A stretch of 57,809 nt of DNA from Lachnospiraceae bacterium (lineage in GTDB: Bacteria > Bacillota > Clostridia > Lachnospirales > Lachnospiraceae). Of the stretch, positions 26,936-35,057 are shown one piece after another. The notes below the pieces were generated by a model. The model made no database searches and had not been told where the DNA came from. It worked only from the letters and a program-made list of their open reading frames with translations. Made by a program: the position numbers and the translations under genes. How positions within the stretch are numbered: the stretch's first letter is position 1; every line of letters starts with the position of its first letter. Location: the NCBI GenBank assembly GCA_014804365.1, contig JAAUZX010000029.1, forward strand, positions 1 to 57,809, read 5' to 3'.

Positions 26936-26961
26936 ATATGCTAAAGTCCACATTTTATCAA
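26933..26961 (-). promoter_or_regulatory. Promoter of the tetR-CPBP pair
   Basis: Minus strand TTGATA (26956-26961), 17 bases, TATACT (26933-26938), overlapping the palindrome. Confidence 0.7.
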
Positions 26962-27023
26962 GTTCTTAGTCGGTCATTTTACAAAAATTGTTGCATCCGA
27001 ATTTTATAATTTCCCAAACAAAA

Positions 27024-28862
27024 CTATTCATTCCCCATTCCCATATGCTCAATCCCCGACTCCGACAAATACATATCTACAACCAGCGTTTTGCTTTTCG
27101 TCTGTTCCTCACCGACTCTCTCAGGATAAAAGTAATACTGCAGATGCATACACCCCTCTGCTTCATTGGACTTTACATAGAAACAATCATATTGCTTGTC
27201 CGCTTTCCATCCATCATCCATGAACCCGCCTATAGCATATAAAACCGACTGTATGTCTTCCTTGTCCTTGGTAAGCTCATATATTTCCCCTGCTTCCACA
27301 TTGTCTTCAGCAAAATCTTGCAGAAACTTTTTCCCCAAATAATCACCTGCCTCTGCCGCATCAGTAAATCCCCATATCTCATTCTTCACTTTTCTTCTGC
27401 TATAATTCTCAGCTACAGCAGAGGGATCAAATTCACTAATCGGCATATACATCACCGGTCTGTCGAGCACAGGTATTTCTACCTTTGTTTTTTCCAATAA
27501 GACAGTGCCCTTTTCAACCACAGGCAGCCTGTGCTCCGCTTGATTCCGTTTCATCGCCTGATATTCTTTCTCTGTTACAGTGAAAATGTCTATATTGGTA
27601 CAGCACAGCATACCCTCATAAACATCGACATTACAGTCTATCACAACCATGTTCGCCGTATCCACACCCATGGTCTTAAAGTCGGGAAAAAAATAGAATC
27701 GGAATCCCGCATATCCGGAAAAATATATTTTATCTATAAAAAAGCAGTCATATTCCTCCTTCACAATCCATTCCTCTCCCAGCGATTTCCAATCCGTATC
27801 CGCAAAGTCCGAGAAATCCTTATCATATCCAAACCACTCTGCATATTTCTCAACATCCGTTCCTCTGCTTTCCATGACATGAAGAAAAATATCCGCCAAC
27901 TTCTCCGCACTTGCACAGACCTTTCCAGATCCCAACAACCCTTCATTATTCTGCTCGTAGACCTCGTCGGGAGCCATGAATCTTCTGAAGTGTCTTTCAA
28001 AGTCCCACACCATTTCTTCTTTACACGGACTGCCATCCCGGATCACCTGCTCACTATAAGTATCATCAAATAATCCTTCCATGCTGATCCACTTTTCTAT
28101 CCTGTTTTCTTCCGTTGGCACTGTACTGATACTTGTCTTTATATCACGGATCTTTCCATCACCGTCAACATAGAGCGTAATATCTACTTTGTTCGTCTCT
28201 TCTGTGGCTGCTTTTTCTTTATCAGGATAAAAAGAATAAAAAAACCGATACCCGCTGCCACCAAATACCGGATTCATACAATACTCTCTGTCATATGCAT
28301 ATGGATCGGGCTCCCACTCTACATCTAAAGCTTCCCAGCCCGTATCCGCTAACTGTTGCAGCGCATATTCTGTAAAATACTGTCTGTTTTCAGTACTGAC
28401 TGCTCCACGGCTCCTCAAAACTTCTTTTAAGATATTTCCAAGGAATATTTCTGTCTCACATATATAATTCGAAACACAGATCCCTTTCCCAACAATATCT
28501 TCATCCAACAGATACGGCATGTCCTGCTCATAATACATATTTTCCAGATTTGGCGGCATTCTGATCAGACTATACCCTAAAATGTTGCCCTGCATTTCAT
28601 CCGCAGTCACATAAATCCTGTTGTTCCACTGTTCATCATCGCTTACAGCCGCGGGGTCATGTGCAGACTCTGTTTCTTCTATGGGTAGCGTGTCTTCTTC
28701 AAGCGTAGTCTCATCCATTATTCCACCGCTTTCTTTCAGCTCCTCTATGGAAACATTGTAATCTCCATATTGTATCGAAGCATCTGATGCGCCACAGCCG
28801 GATAGGAACATTATGCCAAGTAGAATAAATATGTTAAGTGCTTTATTAATTTTAAAAAACAT
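27024..28862 (-). CDS. Large predicted lipoprotein, function unknown
   Basis: 612 residues from ATG 28862. An earlier ATG 36 bases upstream lacks similarity support. The signal ends FLSGC with C23, and the following GASDASIQYGDYNVSIEE parallels the lipoprotein at 21921-23414. The body has two similar halves, each with segments of the type AEYALQQLADTGWEALDVEW and FSDFADTDWKSLGEEWIVKE, which suggests internal duplication. A third, shorter version is near the C-terminus (GGFMDDGWKADKQYDCFYVK). It is extracellular and membrane-linked. The ligand is unknown. Confidence 0.65.
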   Translation of the reverse strand: MFFKINKALNIFILLGIMFLSGCGASDASIQYGDYNVSIEELKESGGIMDETTLEEDTLPIEETESAHDPAAVSDDEQWNNRIYVTADEMQGNILGYSLIRMPPNLENMYYEQDMPYLLDEDIVGKGICVSNYICETEIFLGNILKEVLRSRGAVSTENRQYFTEYALQQLADTGWEALDVEWEPDPYAYDREYCMNPVFGGSGYRFFYSFYPDKEKAATEETNKVDITLYVDGDGKIRDIKTSISTVPTEENRIEKWISMEGLFDDTYSEQVIRDGSPCKEEMVWDFERHFRRFMAPDEVYEQNNEGLLGSGKVCASAEKLADIFLHVMESRGTDVEKYAEWFGYDKDFSDFADTDWKSLGEEWIVKEEYDCFFIDKIYFSGYAGFRFYFFPDFKTMGVDTANMVVIDCNVDVYEGMLCCTNIDIFTVTEKEYQAMKRNQAEHRLPVVEKGTVLLEKTKVEIPVLDRPVMYMPISEFDPSAVAENYSRRKVKNEIWGFTDAAEAGDYLGKKFLQDFAEDNVEAGEIYELTKDKEDIQSVLYAIGGFMDDGWKADKQYDCFYVKSNEAEGCMHLQYYFYPERVGEEQTKSKTLVVDMYLSESGIEHMGMGNE

Positions 28863-29006
28863 ATGTCCGTACCACTTTTCAATTATTTCTGATACCAATT
28901 ACCCGTTTTCATTTATAATTGATATCTCTCATACATTCTTTTCATCATATACATTATAAAGCCAACTTACATCAATCCTGTATCGTTTTTGCATCATTTT
29001 TGCATC

Positions 29007-29039
29007 AAAAAAAGCAACCGCTTTTATGACGATTGCTTT
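29007..29039 (-). terminator. Terminator after the HipA-like kinase gene
   Basis: Minus strand AAAGCAA and TTGCTTT arms with partly paired loop, followed by a T-run at 29007-29013. The stretch from here to 28863 holds a TATAAT (minus) near the lipoprotein gene but nothing else clear. Confidence 0.75.
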
Positions 29040-29093
29040 AGGTGGCATTTCCGAAATACACTAATGCTACAAGTTCCTTTACAAATTCAAGCT

Positions 29094-29993
29094 TCACAAC
29101 GTCTCCTCCTGCCTCAGAAGCAGCTCCATGCTATAATCCAAGATCTTCTCCTTCCTCTCCCGTATCATGATCTTGTAAAACTCCTTCTGAATCGGTTCAA
29201 GAAACGGCACATCCTCCACCAGCCTGTTAATACGTTCCATGTCAATCCTCGCATGAATACGTTTTAGCGCAGCATTGCATCCTTGATGTTTTAAGGAAGA
29301 TATGAATTCAAAATAAGAAACTTTTTTACCCTGTTCCTCTATCGCAGAAGCCGGATACACAAAGATACGCTTATCAATCTCCTCTTCTCTTTCCAGAACT
29401 CCCTGCATTTCCTTCACGGCAAGCTGTGGATAAAGGCAGGAACCACAGTCATATACAGGGGCAATCTCTGCCGTCTGCTTTCCCTCATTCACCAGAATAC
29501 CCCAGTTTCCGTTATGCCGGTCAAAGTTGCCAAGCAGAGCATCCACAATAAACATATCCCAGAAAAATGCCTCCAACTCATCCTGTTGCATCAGTGTCTG
29601 CTCATCGATCGCTGCCATAATCGAGGAAAGTTCCGTTCCATATCCATTCTGTTCACTATCAATACAAGTGTTTTTCAGTTGTGCAAACTCAATCAGTCTC
29701 TTTCCTTCGTCCGTGAAATCTCGGCAGGCAACCACAACCTTTTCTTTTCCCCGCCTGTCCGTATAAGTACCAAGCAATGTTTCCTGCGCCCTGATACCAA
29801 GCGACTCATAAATGTGGCAGGCAAGATATTCGCTGATACAACTATTAGTATAACTCATGGTTTTGCTGCGTCCGGGCACCGGCGGGAATTTCAGCATATA
29901 TCCCTTCCCCTGATACCTAACATGAATCTTATTTCCGTTTGCACCGCCGTAAGCCTTAAATTTATTGACCTCGCATGGCGTAAAATCAATCAT
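29094..29993 (-). CDS. HipA-like serine/threonine kinase (CtkA-type, lacking the N-terminal subdomain)
   Basis: 299 residues from ATG 29993. Family HipA kinases phosphorylate tRNA synthetases or other targets and act as persistence toxins. Visible are the nucleotide-binding Lys in YMLKFP (K35), the catalytic loop GNFDRHNGNWG (D158, N163) and the metal-binding YDCGS (D182). The length and the missing N-terminal subdomain of classic HipA resemble CtkA or HipT. The start overlaps the preceding HTH gene by eight bases. An in-frame extension upstream would run through that gene and is not credible. Confidence 0.8.
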   Translation of the reverse strand: MIDFTPCEVNKFKAYGGANGNKIHVRYQGKGYMLKFPPVPGRSKTMSYTNSCISEYLACHIYESLGIRAQETLLGTYTDRRGKEKVVVACRDFTDEGKRLIEFAQLKNTCIDSEQNGYGTELSSIMAAIDEQTLMQQDELEAFFWDMFIVDALLGNFDRHNGNWGILVNEGKQTAEIAPVYDCGSCLYPQLAVKEMQGVLEREEEIDKRIFVYPASAIEEQGKKVSYFEFISSLKHQGCNAALKRIHARIDMERINRLVEDVPFLEPIQKEFYKIMIRERKEKILDYSMELLLRQEETL

Positions 29994-30441
29994 TTTCCTC
30001 CGCCTCCTCGCCGAACAGATATTTCTTCCGCAAGTAATCCGCCTGTTCCTGTGTGATCCTGCCTCCCCACTGGCATGCATTGATAGACCCATACAGTTCT
30101 CCCCACAGGCAGTCCATATGCGATACTTGATCTTTCTCCCCTTGTATATACTCATCAAGGGCATGTTGTAAACTTGCCGGCAGTCCTGTTTCCAGATACT
30201 CCTTATCCTTTGGCTTCCCCTCTTCATCCATACTGTTCCCTGTCTCTATAAGCAGCAGTTCCTCCATACTGATCTCCAATGCCTTTGACAGCTTGGAAAG
30301 GGTTGCCGCGCTGCACCGTTCAAAATTTGTTTTACCGGAACAGATATCCGACAGGGTTGCCCATGGTACACCGCTTATTTTGGACAGACGATATCGTGAA
30401 AGACCTTTTCCCTTTATCAATTCGTTCAATGTCAATTCCAT
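29986..30441 (-). CDS. HTH (XRE) antitoxin-like regulator with extra C-terminal domain
   Basis: 151 residues. The N-terminal 60 residues form an XRE helix-turn-helix (SRYRLSKISGVPWATLSDIC, then LSKLSKALEISMEELL). The C-terminal part (LQHALDEYIQ and ITQEQADYLRKKYL) is helical and of unknown function. It pairs with the downstream HipA-like kinase as HipB pairs with HipA. ATG 30441 has AGG very close, and a GTG lies one codon earlier. A palindrome between the -35 and -10 boxes suggests autorepression. Confidence 0.8.
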   Translation of the reverse strand: MELTLNELIKGKGLSRYRLSKISGVPWATLSDICSGKTNFERCSAATLSKLSKALEISMEELLLIETGNSMDEEGKPKDKEYLETGLPASLQHALDEYIQGEKDQVSHMDCLWGELYGSINACQWGGRITQEQADYLRKKYLFGEEAEEND

Positions 30442-30453
30442 CACCTCATGTAC

Positions 30454-30482
30454 ATTATATCGGTGCCCCGATAGGAACGCAA
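30454..30482 (-). promoter_or_regulatory. Promoter with embedded operator of the HTH/kinase pair
   Basis: Minus strand TTGCGT (30477-30482), 17 bases, TATAAT (30454-30459). The palindrome TATCGG-TGCC-CCGATA (30458-30473) fills the spacer, placed for repression by the HTH protein. Confidence 0.75.
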
Positions 30483-30522
30483 TAAGAATATAACGCTACA
30501 TCCATACCATTTCAATCAAGTC

Positions 30523-30556
30523 AAAAAAGACAGACGGAACATTCCCCATCTGCCTT
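30523..30556 (-). terminator. Terminator after the YesN-like gene
   Basis: Minus strand GGCAGATGGGGAA and TTCCGTCTGTC pair with some G-U pairs, followed by TTTTTT (30523-30528). Confidence 0.7.
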
Positions 30557-30636
30557 TATACTATACCCTTCTATCTATTTATACAGTGCCGGCCCACCCC
30601 GTCAATGTAACGCTTAAACCAGCTTCCTTTCCCCGC

Positions 30637-31371
30637 CTACTGATTCAGTTTTCGATATTCCGAGGGTGACTGCCCTTTAATCTTCTTAAAAACTTTAGAA
30701 AAATACTTTTCATCTTTAAATCCGACTTTATAGGCGATCTCATAAGTCTTTAAATAGCTCTGCCGCAGATAAGTACACGCATGTTCAATACGGATCTCGT
30801 TGAGATAATCCACAAACCCGACCGACAGCTGCTTCTGGAAAAGCGTAGACAGATATCCCGCGGATATGCCCACCCGCTGTGCCACGTCCACTTGCATAAG
30901 GTTCTCGTAATAATGCTCTTCTATATATTCTCTGGCTAATTCTACCAAACGATTTTTCTCCTCCGTCGGTTCCGTCCCAATCGCTTCCTGCGTCCCGAAT
31001 AATTCATCCGCCGCCTGATTCACCATTTGCAGAATATCCGAGGATCTTACCGGTTTCAATAAATATTCTTTTGCTCCCAGACGCAATGCCTGCTGACAAT
31101 ATTTAAACTCATCATACGCGCTTAATATCATTGTATACGGTAAGATATCCGCACGCTTTGCTTCCTGCATAACCTCGATGCCGTCTAACATCGGCATCTG
31201 TACATCCAGAAACATAATATCCGGTTTATCCCGAAAGATAATATCCACGGCTTCCTGCCCGTTGGCCGCAAGATATATTTTATCAAAACGGTCTGTATGC
31301 AGTTGTATATATTTAGCAATTCCGTTGCGGATCGTATCCTCATCATCCGCAATCAATAACTTGATACTCAT
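30637..31371 (-). CDS. YesN-type response regulator (receiver plus AraC HTH)
   Basis: 244 residues. The receiver has D9/D10, phospho-acceptor D56 in DIMFLDVQMP and Lys in LLKPVRS. The C-terminal AraC-type double helix-turn-helix runs from about 140 and ends FKKIKGQSPSEYRKLN. Such regulators activate sugar uptake genes. The start overlaps the sensor gene by 29 bases. The transporter genes upstream are the likely targets. Confidence 0.92.
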   Translation of the reverse strand: MSIKLLIADDEDTIRNGIAKYIQLHTDRFDKIYLAANGQEAVDIIFRDKPDIMFLDVQMPMLDGIEVMQEAKRADILPYTMILSAYDEFKYCQQALRLGAKEYLLKPVRSSDILQMVNQAADELFGTQEAIGTEPTEEKNRLVELAREYIEEHYYENLMQVDVAQRVGISAGYLSTLFQKQLSVGFVDYLNEIRIEHACTYLRQSYLKTYEIAYKVGFKDEKYFSKVFKKIKGQSPSEYRKLNQ

Positions 31372-33190
31372 GCTGCCTGATCTCCTTCAGTCCGCAGGGA
31401 ATGGAAATAACCACAGTCGTTCCCTGCCCTACCCTGCTATTGATTTGAAGCTTGTAATTATCATGGTAAATAAGTTCCAGCCGCTCTTTTACATTTTTAA
31501 TTGCATATCTTCCGATGCGCTGGCTGGCGTACTTGCGGCTGTCCGCTTTATCCCAGATTGCCTCCATCTGTTCCGCACTCATGCCGGCACCGGTATCTAT
31601 AACCTGAAATGTCATATGTGTATCGTCTCTGCTCCCGATAATGGACAGCGTATAATTGCCATCGGCCTTTTCAAATCCGTGCACGATTGCATTCTCCACA
31701 AAAGGCTGCAGGATCAGTTTGGGAATCTCTTCCTCCATAATTGCCTGATCCAGTGATATTTCATATTTTAACCGTTTCCCGAACCGCATCTTCTGAATAT
31801 GCAGATATCGATCCAACAGCTCCGCTTCTGTCCGCACTGTTACGATTCCGTCTCCCCTGTTTAAAACAAGGCGGAATAATTGTGAAAGTGTCAAAATGTC
31901 CTCCGCAATCTCATCGCTTCCCGATTCCGTCGCTTTCCAATACAGGGAATCTAAGGTGTTATATAGAAAATGGGGATTCATCTGCGCCTGCAGAACGTCC
32001 AGTTCGCTTTCCCGCTCCTTGAGCGCCAAGATATAATTCTTATCAATGAGCTCTCTGATATCATCTACCATGCTGTTAAAACATGCCGACGCTTCTCCCA
32101 CTTCGTCCTGCGTCATTACCTCTACCTTCTGGCTGAAATCTCCCCTCTTAAAATTCTCCATCGCAACGCTCAGCGTATGTAACGGCTTGGAGACAATATC
32201 AGAAACCAGAAGCAAAACAGGATACAATCCGATCAGAAATCCGATTAACAATGCCAGAGGTGCATAGATGATGGTGTTGCTTAAATCTTCCCATCCTACC
32301 CGGCGCGCAATCTTATAAACGATCGTTCCTGTCTCTTCATCACGGCAACGGTAGATGTTATAATTTTTCCATGTAGTATTTTGAATCAGGTTCTTACCCA
32401 TAGGCTCAGAAGAACTTTCTACGATCATCTCCGATATAATTTCATCATCTATATTTCCGCAGCGTACAAGTTCCGCGCCATATTCGCTCATCACAACCAC
32501 TGCTTCCTGTCTGTCACGCAAAGAATTTTGGCATATTTCGTCAAATATATCCGCCGAAGAGCCAATCACCAGATAGCCCAGTTTATTCCTTCTCGCCAGA
32601 TCATAGATCTCACGATACATCACGATCTTATCACTTTGATTAAACTGATACGTGTCGGACTGATACCGCCGCCATACCCTCTGCCAGAGAAATTTCCCTT
32701 GTTCCTGTACCGCAAGGTCATAGATCTCCTGCTGCTTAACCTGTTCGATATCACCTATATAGGAAGACCGATCAACACAACTCAGATATGGATTGATGCC
32801 GTTTTCGGGATATATGGCAACCGTTTTGATCTGTCCGTCGATTGCCACCATATCCTGTATAATCTGCATAGGCGCATGATTCATCCAAAGTCTGGCATCC
32901 CGGTTTAATTCCTCCGGCTCATCCACCGTCAGTATCTTATTGACCTCATCATTGATGCAGATATAGGTTCCCATCTCCATAATATTCTTCTGCACAACAC
33001 TGATTCCGTCCGATATACTTTGTACGTTCTGAATACATCTGTCCTCTTCGCTCTGCACCGCTGAATGATAGTTATGCATTAGGAGAAGGATGCTGATCAA
33101 CAGCAAAATAGGCGTAATAATTAAATAGCTGTAAAAAACCAGCTTCTGCCGAATACTCAACTTCATAATCCAGTTTCTGATCCTTCTCAT
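31343..33190 (-). CDS. YesM-type sensor histidine kinase
   Basis: 615 residues. A membrane span at about 14-36, an extracellular sensor domain, and a second span near 300 are followed by a HAMP domain (DFSQKVEVMTQDEVGE). The HisKA_7TM-unlike His_kinase domain has the phospho-acceptor His in QMNPHFLYNTLDSL, and a HATPase domain follows with LILQPFVENAIVHG and DTGAGM. ATG has GGAGG five bases upstream. Partner of the overlapping YesN-like regulator. It probably senses a sugar or its binding protein. Confidence 0.92.
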   Translation of the reverse strand: MRRIRNWIMKLSIRQKLVFYSYLIITPILLLISILLLMHNYHSAVQSEEDRCIQNVQSISDGISVVQKNIMEMGTYICINDEVNKILTVDEPEELNRDARLWMNHAPMQIIQDMVAIDGQIKTVAIYPENGINPYLSCVDRSSYIGDIEQVKQQEIYDLAVQEQGKFLWQRVWRRYQSDTYQFNQSDKIVMYREIYDLARRNKLGYLVIGSSADIFDEICQNSLRDRQEAVVVMSEYGAELVRCGNIDDEIISEMIVESSSEPMGKNLIQNTTWKNYNIYRCRDEETGTIVYKIARRVGWEDLSNTIIYAPLALLIGFLIGLYPVLLLVSDIVSKPLHTLSVAMENFKRGDFSQKVEVMTQDEVGEASACFNSMVDDIRELIDKNYILALKERESELDVLQAQMNPHFLYNTLDSLYWKATESGSDEIAEDILTLSQLFRLVLNRGDGIVTVRTEAELLDRYLHIQKMRFGKRLKYEISLDQAIMEEEIPKLILQPFVENAIVHGFEKADGNYTLSIIGSRDDTHMTFQVIDTGAGMSAEQMEAIWDKADSRKYASQRIGRYAIKNVKERLELIYHDNYKLQINSRVGQGTTVVISIPCGLKEIRQHEYQVIDCG

Positions 33191-33231
33191 TGCATCCTCC
33201 GCGCCCTCAAAGAAATAAAATTTTTCTCATT

Positions 33232-34068
33232 TTATCCTTTTACGGCTCCCATTGCAACACCCTTCGTAATGTGCTTATTTAAGATCACATATACGATAAC
33301 CGCAGGCGCCGCCGTCAATGCCATAACCGCAAACTGAACCGCATAATTGGATGAATACTCTCCGGTAAATTCCAGTACAGAGAAAGGCAGCGTCTTCCAT
33401 GTGGGTGTACTTAAGTAAGTGCTCGCCATCATAAATTCATTCCAGTTGTTTAAAAATGTCATGATCGACACCGTTGCGATCGAAGGTTTTAAAAGCGGTG
33501 TAACAATCTGAAATACGATCCTGTATATCCCGCATCCGTCCATAACTGCCGCTTCTTCAAGCTCCTTTGGAACCGCCTGAATGAAACCCGTCATCAAGAA
33601 CATTCCCTGCGGCAATGAGAAGGCTACATAAGGAATCAACAGTGCCCAAATGGTATCTGTCAGGTGGAATGCAGAATAAATCTTGTAATTCGGAAGCAAT
33701 GTTGCATGGATTGGAATCATCATACCCATAACAAGCAGCGTACTTACCAGCCCGCTGAGTTTCCATTTCATACGCTGACAGGCAAAAGCTGCCATGATAG
33801 ATATGATAACAACGAAAATAACCGCAAGCGTATTGATCAGAACACTGTTTCTTAAATAATGCAGAAAATTACCGTCCACAAATGCTTTCACATAGTTATC
33901 CCATCGTATCTTCTCCGGAATGATAAGCAGCCCGTTTGTAAACATCTCATTACTGCTTCCGAGCGAAAAATCCACCAGCCAGATCAGCGGGAACAGCTGG
34001 ATAATTGCTACCATGATCAGCACGATCCACAAAATAACTTTACCGATTTTCATATTATTTTCTTTCAT
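33232..34068 (-). CDS. Sugar ABC transporter permease (MalG type)
   Basis: 278 residues with six membrane spans. The EAA loop that contacts the ATPase is seen as EELEEAAVMDGCGIYRIVFQ, read here as PKELEEAAVMDGCG near 165-180. The protein ends KHITKGVAMGAVKG, as usual for this family. It is the second permease of a carbohydrate importer and lies 11 bases after its partner. No ATPase gene is in the cluster. Confidence 0.92.
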   Translation of the reverse strand: MKENNMKIGKVILWIVLIMVAIIQLFPLIWLVDFSLGSSNEMFTNGLLIIPEKIRWDNYVKAFVDGNFLHYLRNSVLINTLAVIFVVIISIMAAFACQRMKWKLSGLVSTLLVMGMMIPIHATLLPNYKIYSAFHLTDTIWALLIPYVAFSLPQGMFLMTGFIQAVPKELEEAAVMDGCGIYRIVFQIVTPLLKPSIATVSIMTFLNNWNEFMMASTYLSTPTWKTLPFSVLEFTGEYSSNYAVQFAVMALTAAPAVIVYVILNKHITKGVAMGAVKG

Positions 34069-34079
34069 GTGATCACCCC

Positions 34080-34955
34080 CTACGCTTCCTGCTTATCCCG
34101 AAAGATATTGTTAAGTGCAACTGTCACCAATATACAGATTATGATAAATACTACACCGATGGCGTTGCCGTATCCGTACTTAAACGCCTTAAATGCCTGT
34201 TGATACAGGTAGTTAGCCGCAAACTGCGTACTGTTATTCGGTCCGCCGTTTGTCAGCAGATATACCGTCTCCATCTGCTTTAAGGCAGAGATGATAGCCA
34301 TGGTAACATTGATCTGGATCACCGGCTTCATTAACGGCAGCGTAATTCTGAAGAATGTCGTCCACCAGCTTGCACCGTCAATGGAGGCCGCCTCGTATAA
34401 TACCGGATCAATATTTTTAATACCCGTATAATAAATCAGCATACCCCAGCCAAATCCATGCCAGATCAAAACGATAAGCACTGACCAGATCGCATTCTGC
34501 TGTGACAGCCAGTTGATCTTCCCCTGATATCCGAATGCCGCCAACACATTATTCAAAAGACCGAAATCCGGATTATAAATAAATTTCCAAAGATAAGCAA
34601 TAACCGCTACGGAAATAACGTTGGGTATAAAGTAGATACACCTGAAAATTCCTTCCGCCCTACCCTGCAATTTGTCTAACACCGCGGCTACAACGATTGC
34701 AATCGGATGCTGTATGCAGATGAATCCGATAGCTAACAGCAGGGAATTTTTCAGGGAACGGCCGAAGGCGTTATCCTGAAACAGTTTCACATAGTTATCC
34801 CACCCGATCAAATGTGCTTCTCCCATGCCTGTATAATCCGTAAATCCATAGTATACGCTCAAACAAATCGGTGCCAGAACCGCGAATAGGAATACCAGCA
34901 CGCCCGGCAGAACAAGACTGAAAATAACCGGTTTGTTACTATACAGTTTTCTCAT
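34080..34955 (-). CDS. Sugar ABC transporter permease (MalF type)
   Basis: 291 residues with six membrane spans. The coupling loop is LYEAASIDGASWWTTFFRIT, and the C-terminal part has TNGGPNNSTQFAANYLYQQAF, both typical of MalF/UgpA-like permeases. ATG has AAAGGAG seven bases upstream. It follows the binding-protein gene across a hairpin that could reduce readthrough. Confidence 0.92.
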   Translation of the reverse strand: MRKLYSNKPVIFSLVLPGVLVFLFAVLAPICLSVYYGFTDYTGMGEAHLIGWDNYVKLFQDNAFGRSLKNSLLLAIGFICIQHPIAIVVAAVLDKLQGRAEGIFRCIYFIPNVISVAVIAYLWKFIYNPDFGLLNNVLAAFGYQGKINWLSQQNAIWSVLIVLIWHGFGWGMLIYYTGIKNIDPVLYEAASIDGASWWTTFFRITLPLMKPVIQINVTMAIISALKQMETVYLLTNGGPNNSTQFAANYLYQQAFKAFKYGYGNAIGVVFIIICILVTVALNNIFRDKQEA

Positions 34956-34991
34956 ATAAAATCTCCTTTCACGCAGATATGAATATAGAAA

Positions 34992-35030
34992 GAGGATGTT
35001 ACAAAAGTATATTTCTTTTGGAACATCCTC
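34992..35030 (-). terminator. Intercistronic hairpin between binding protein and permeases
   Basis: Minus strand GAGGATGTT and AACATCCTC arms extend inward as CAAAAG/CTTTTG, with one mismatch, then TTTCTAT. It is probably a partial terminator or 3' stabiliser that keeps binding-protein levels above permease levels. Confidence 0.7.
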
Positions 35031-35057
35031 CCACTAATCACTTAATTAATTCTGCAT

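Noticed and set aside
29994..30227. N-terminal extension of the HipA-like kinase
   Set aside because: It would overlap most of the HTH gene in another frame and has no similarity to HipA. The ATG at 29993 has a good ribosome-binding site.
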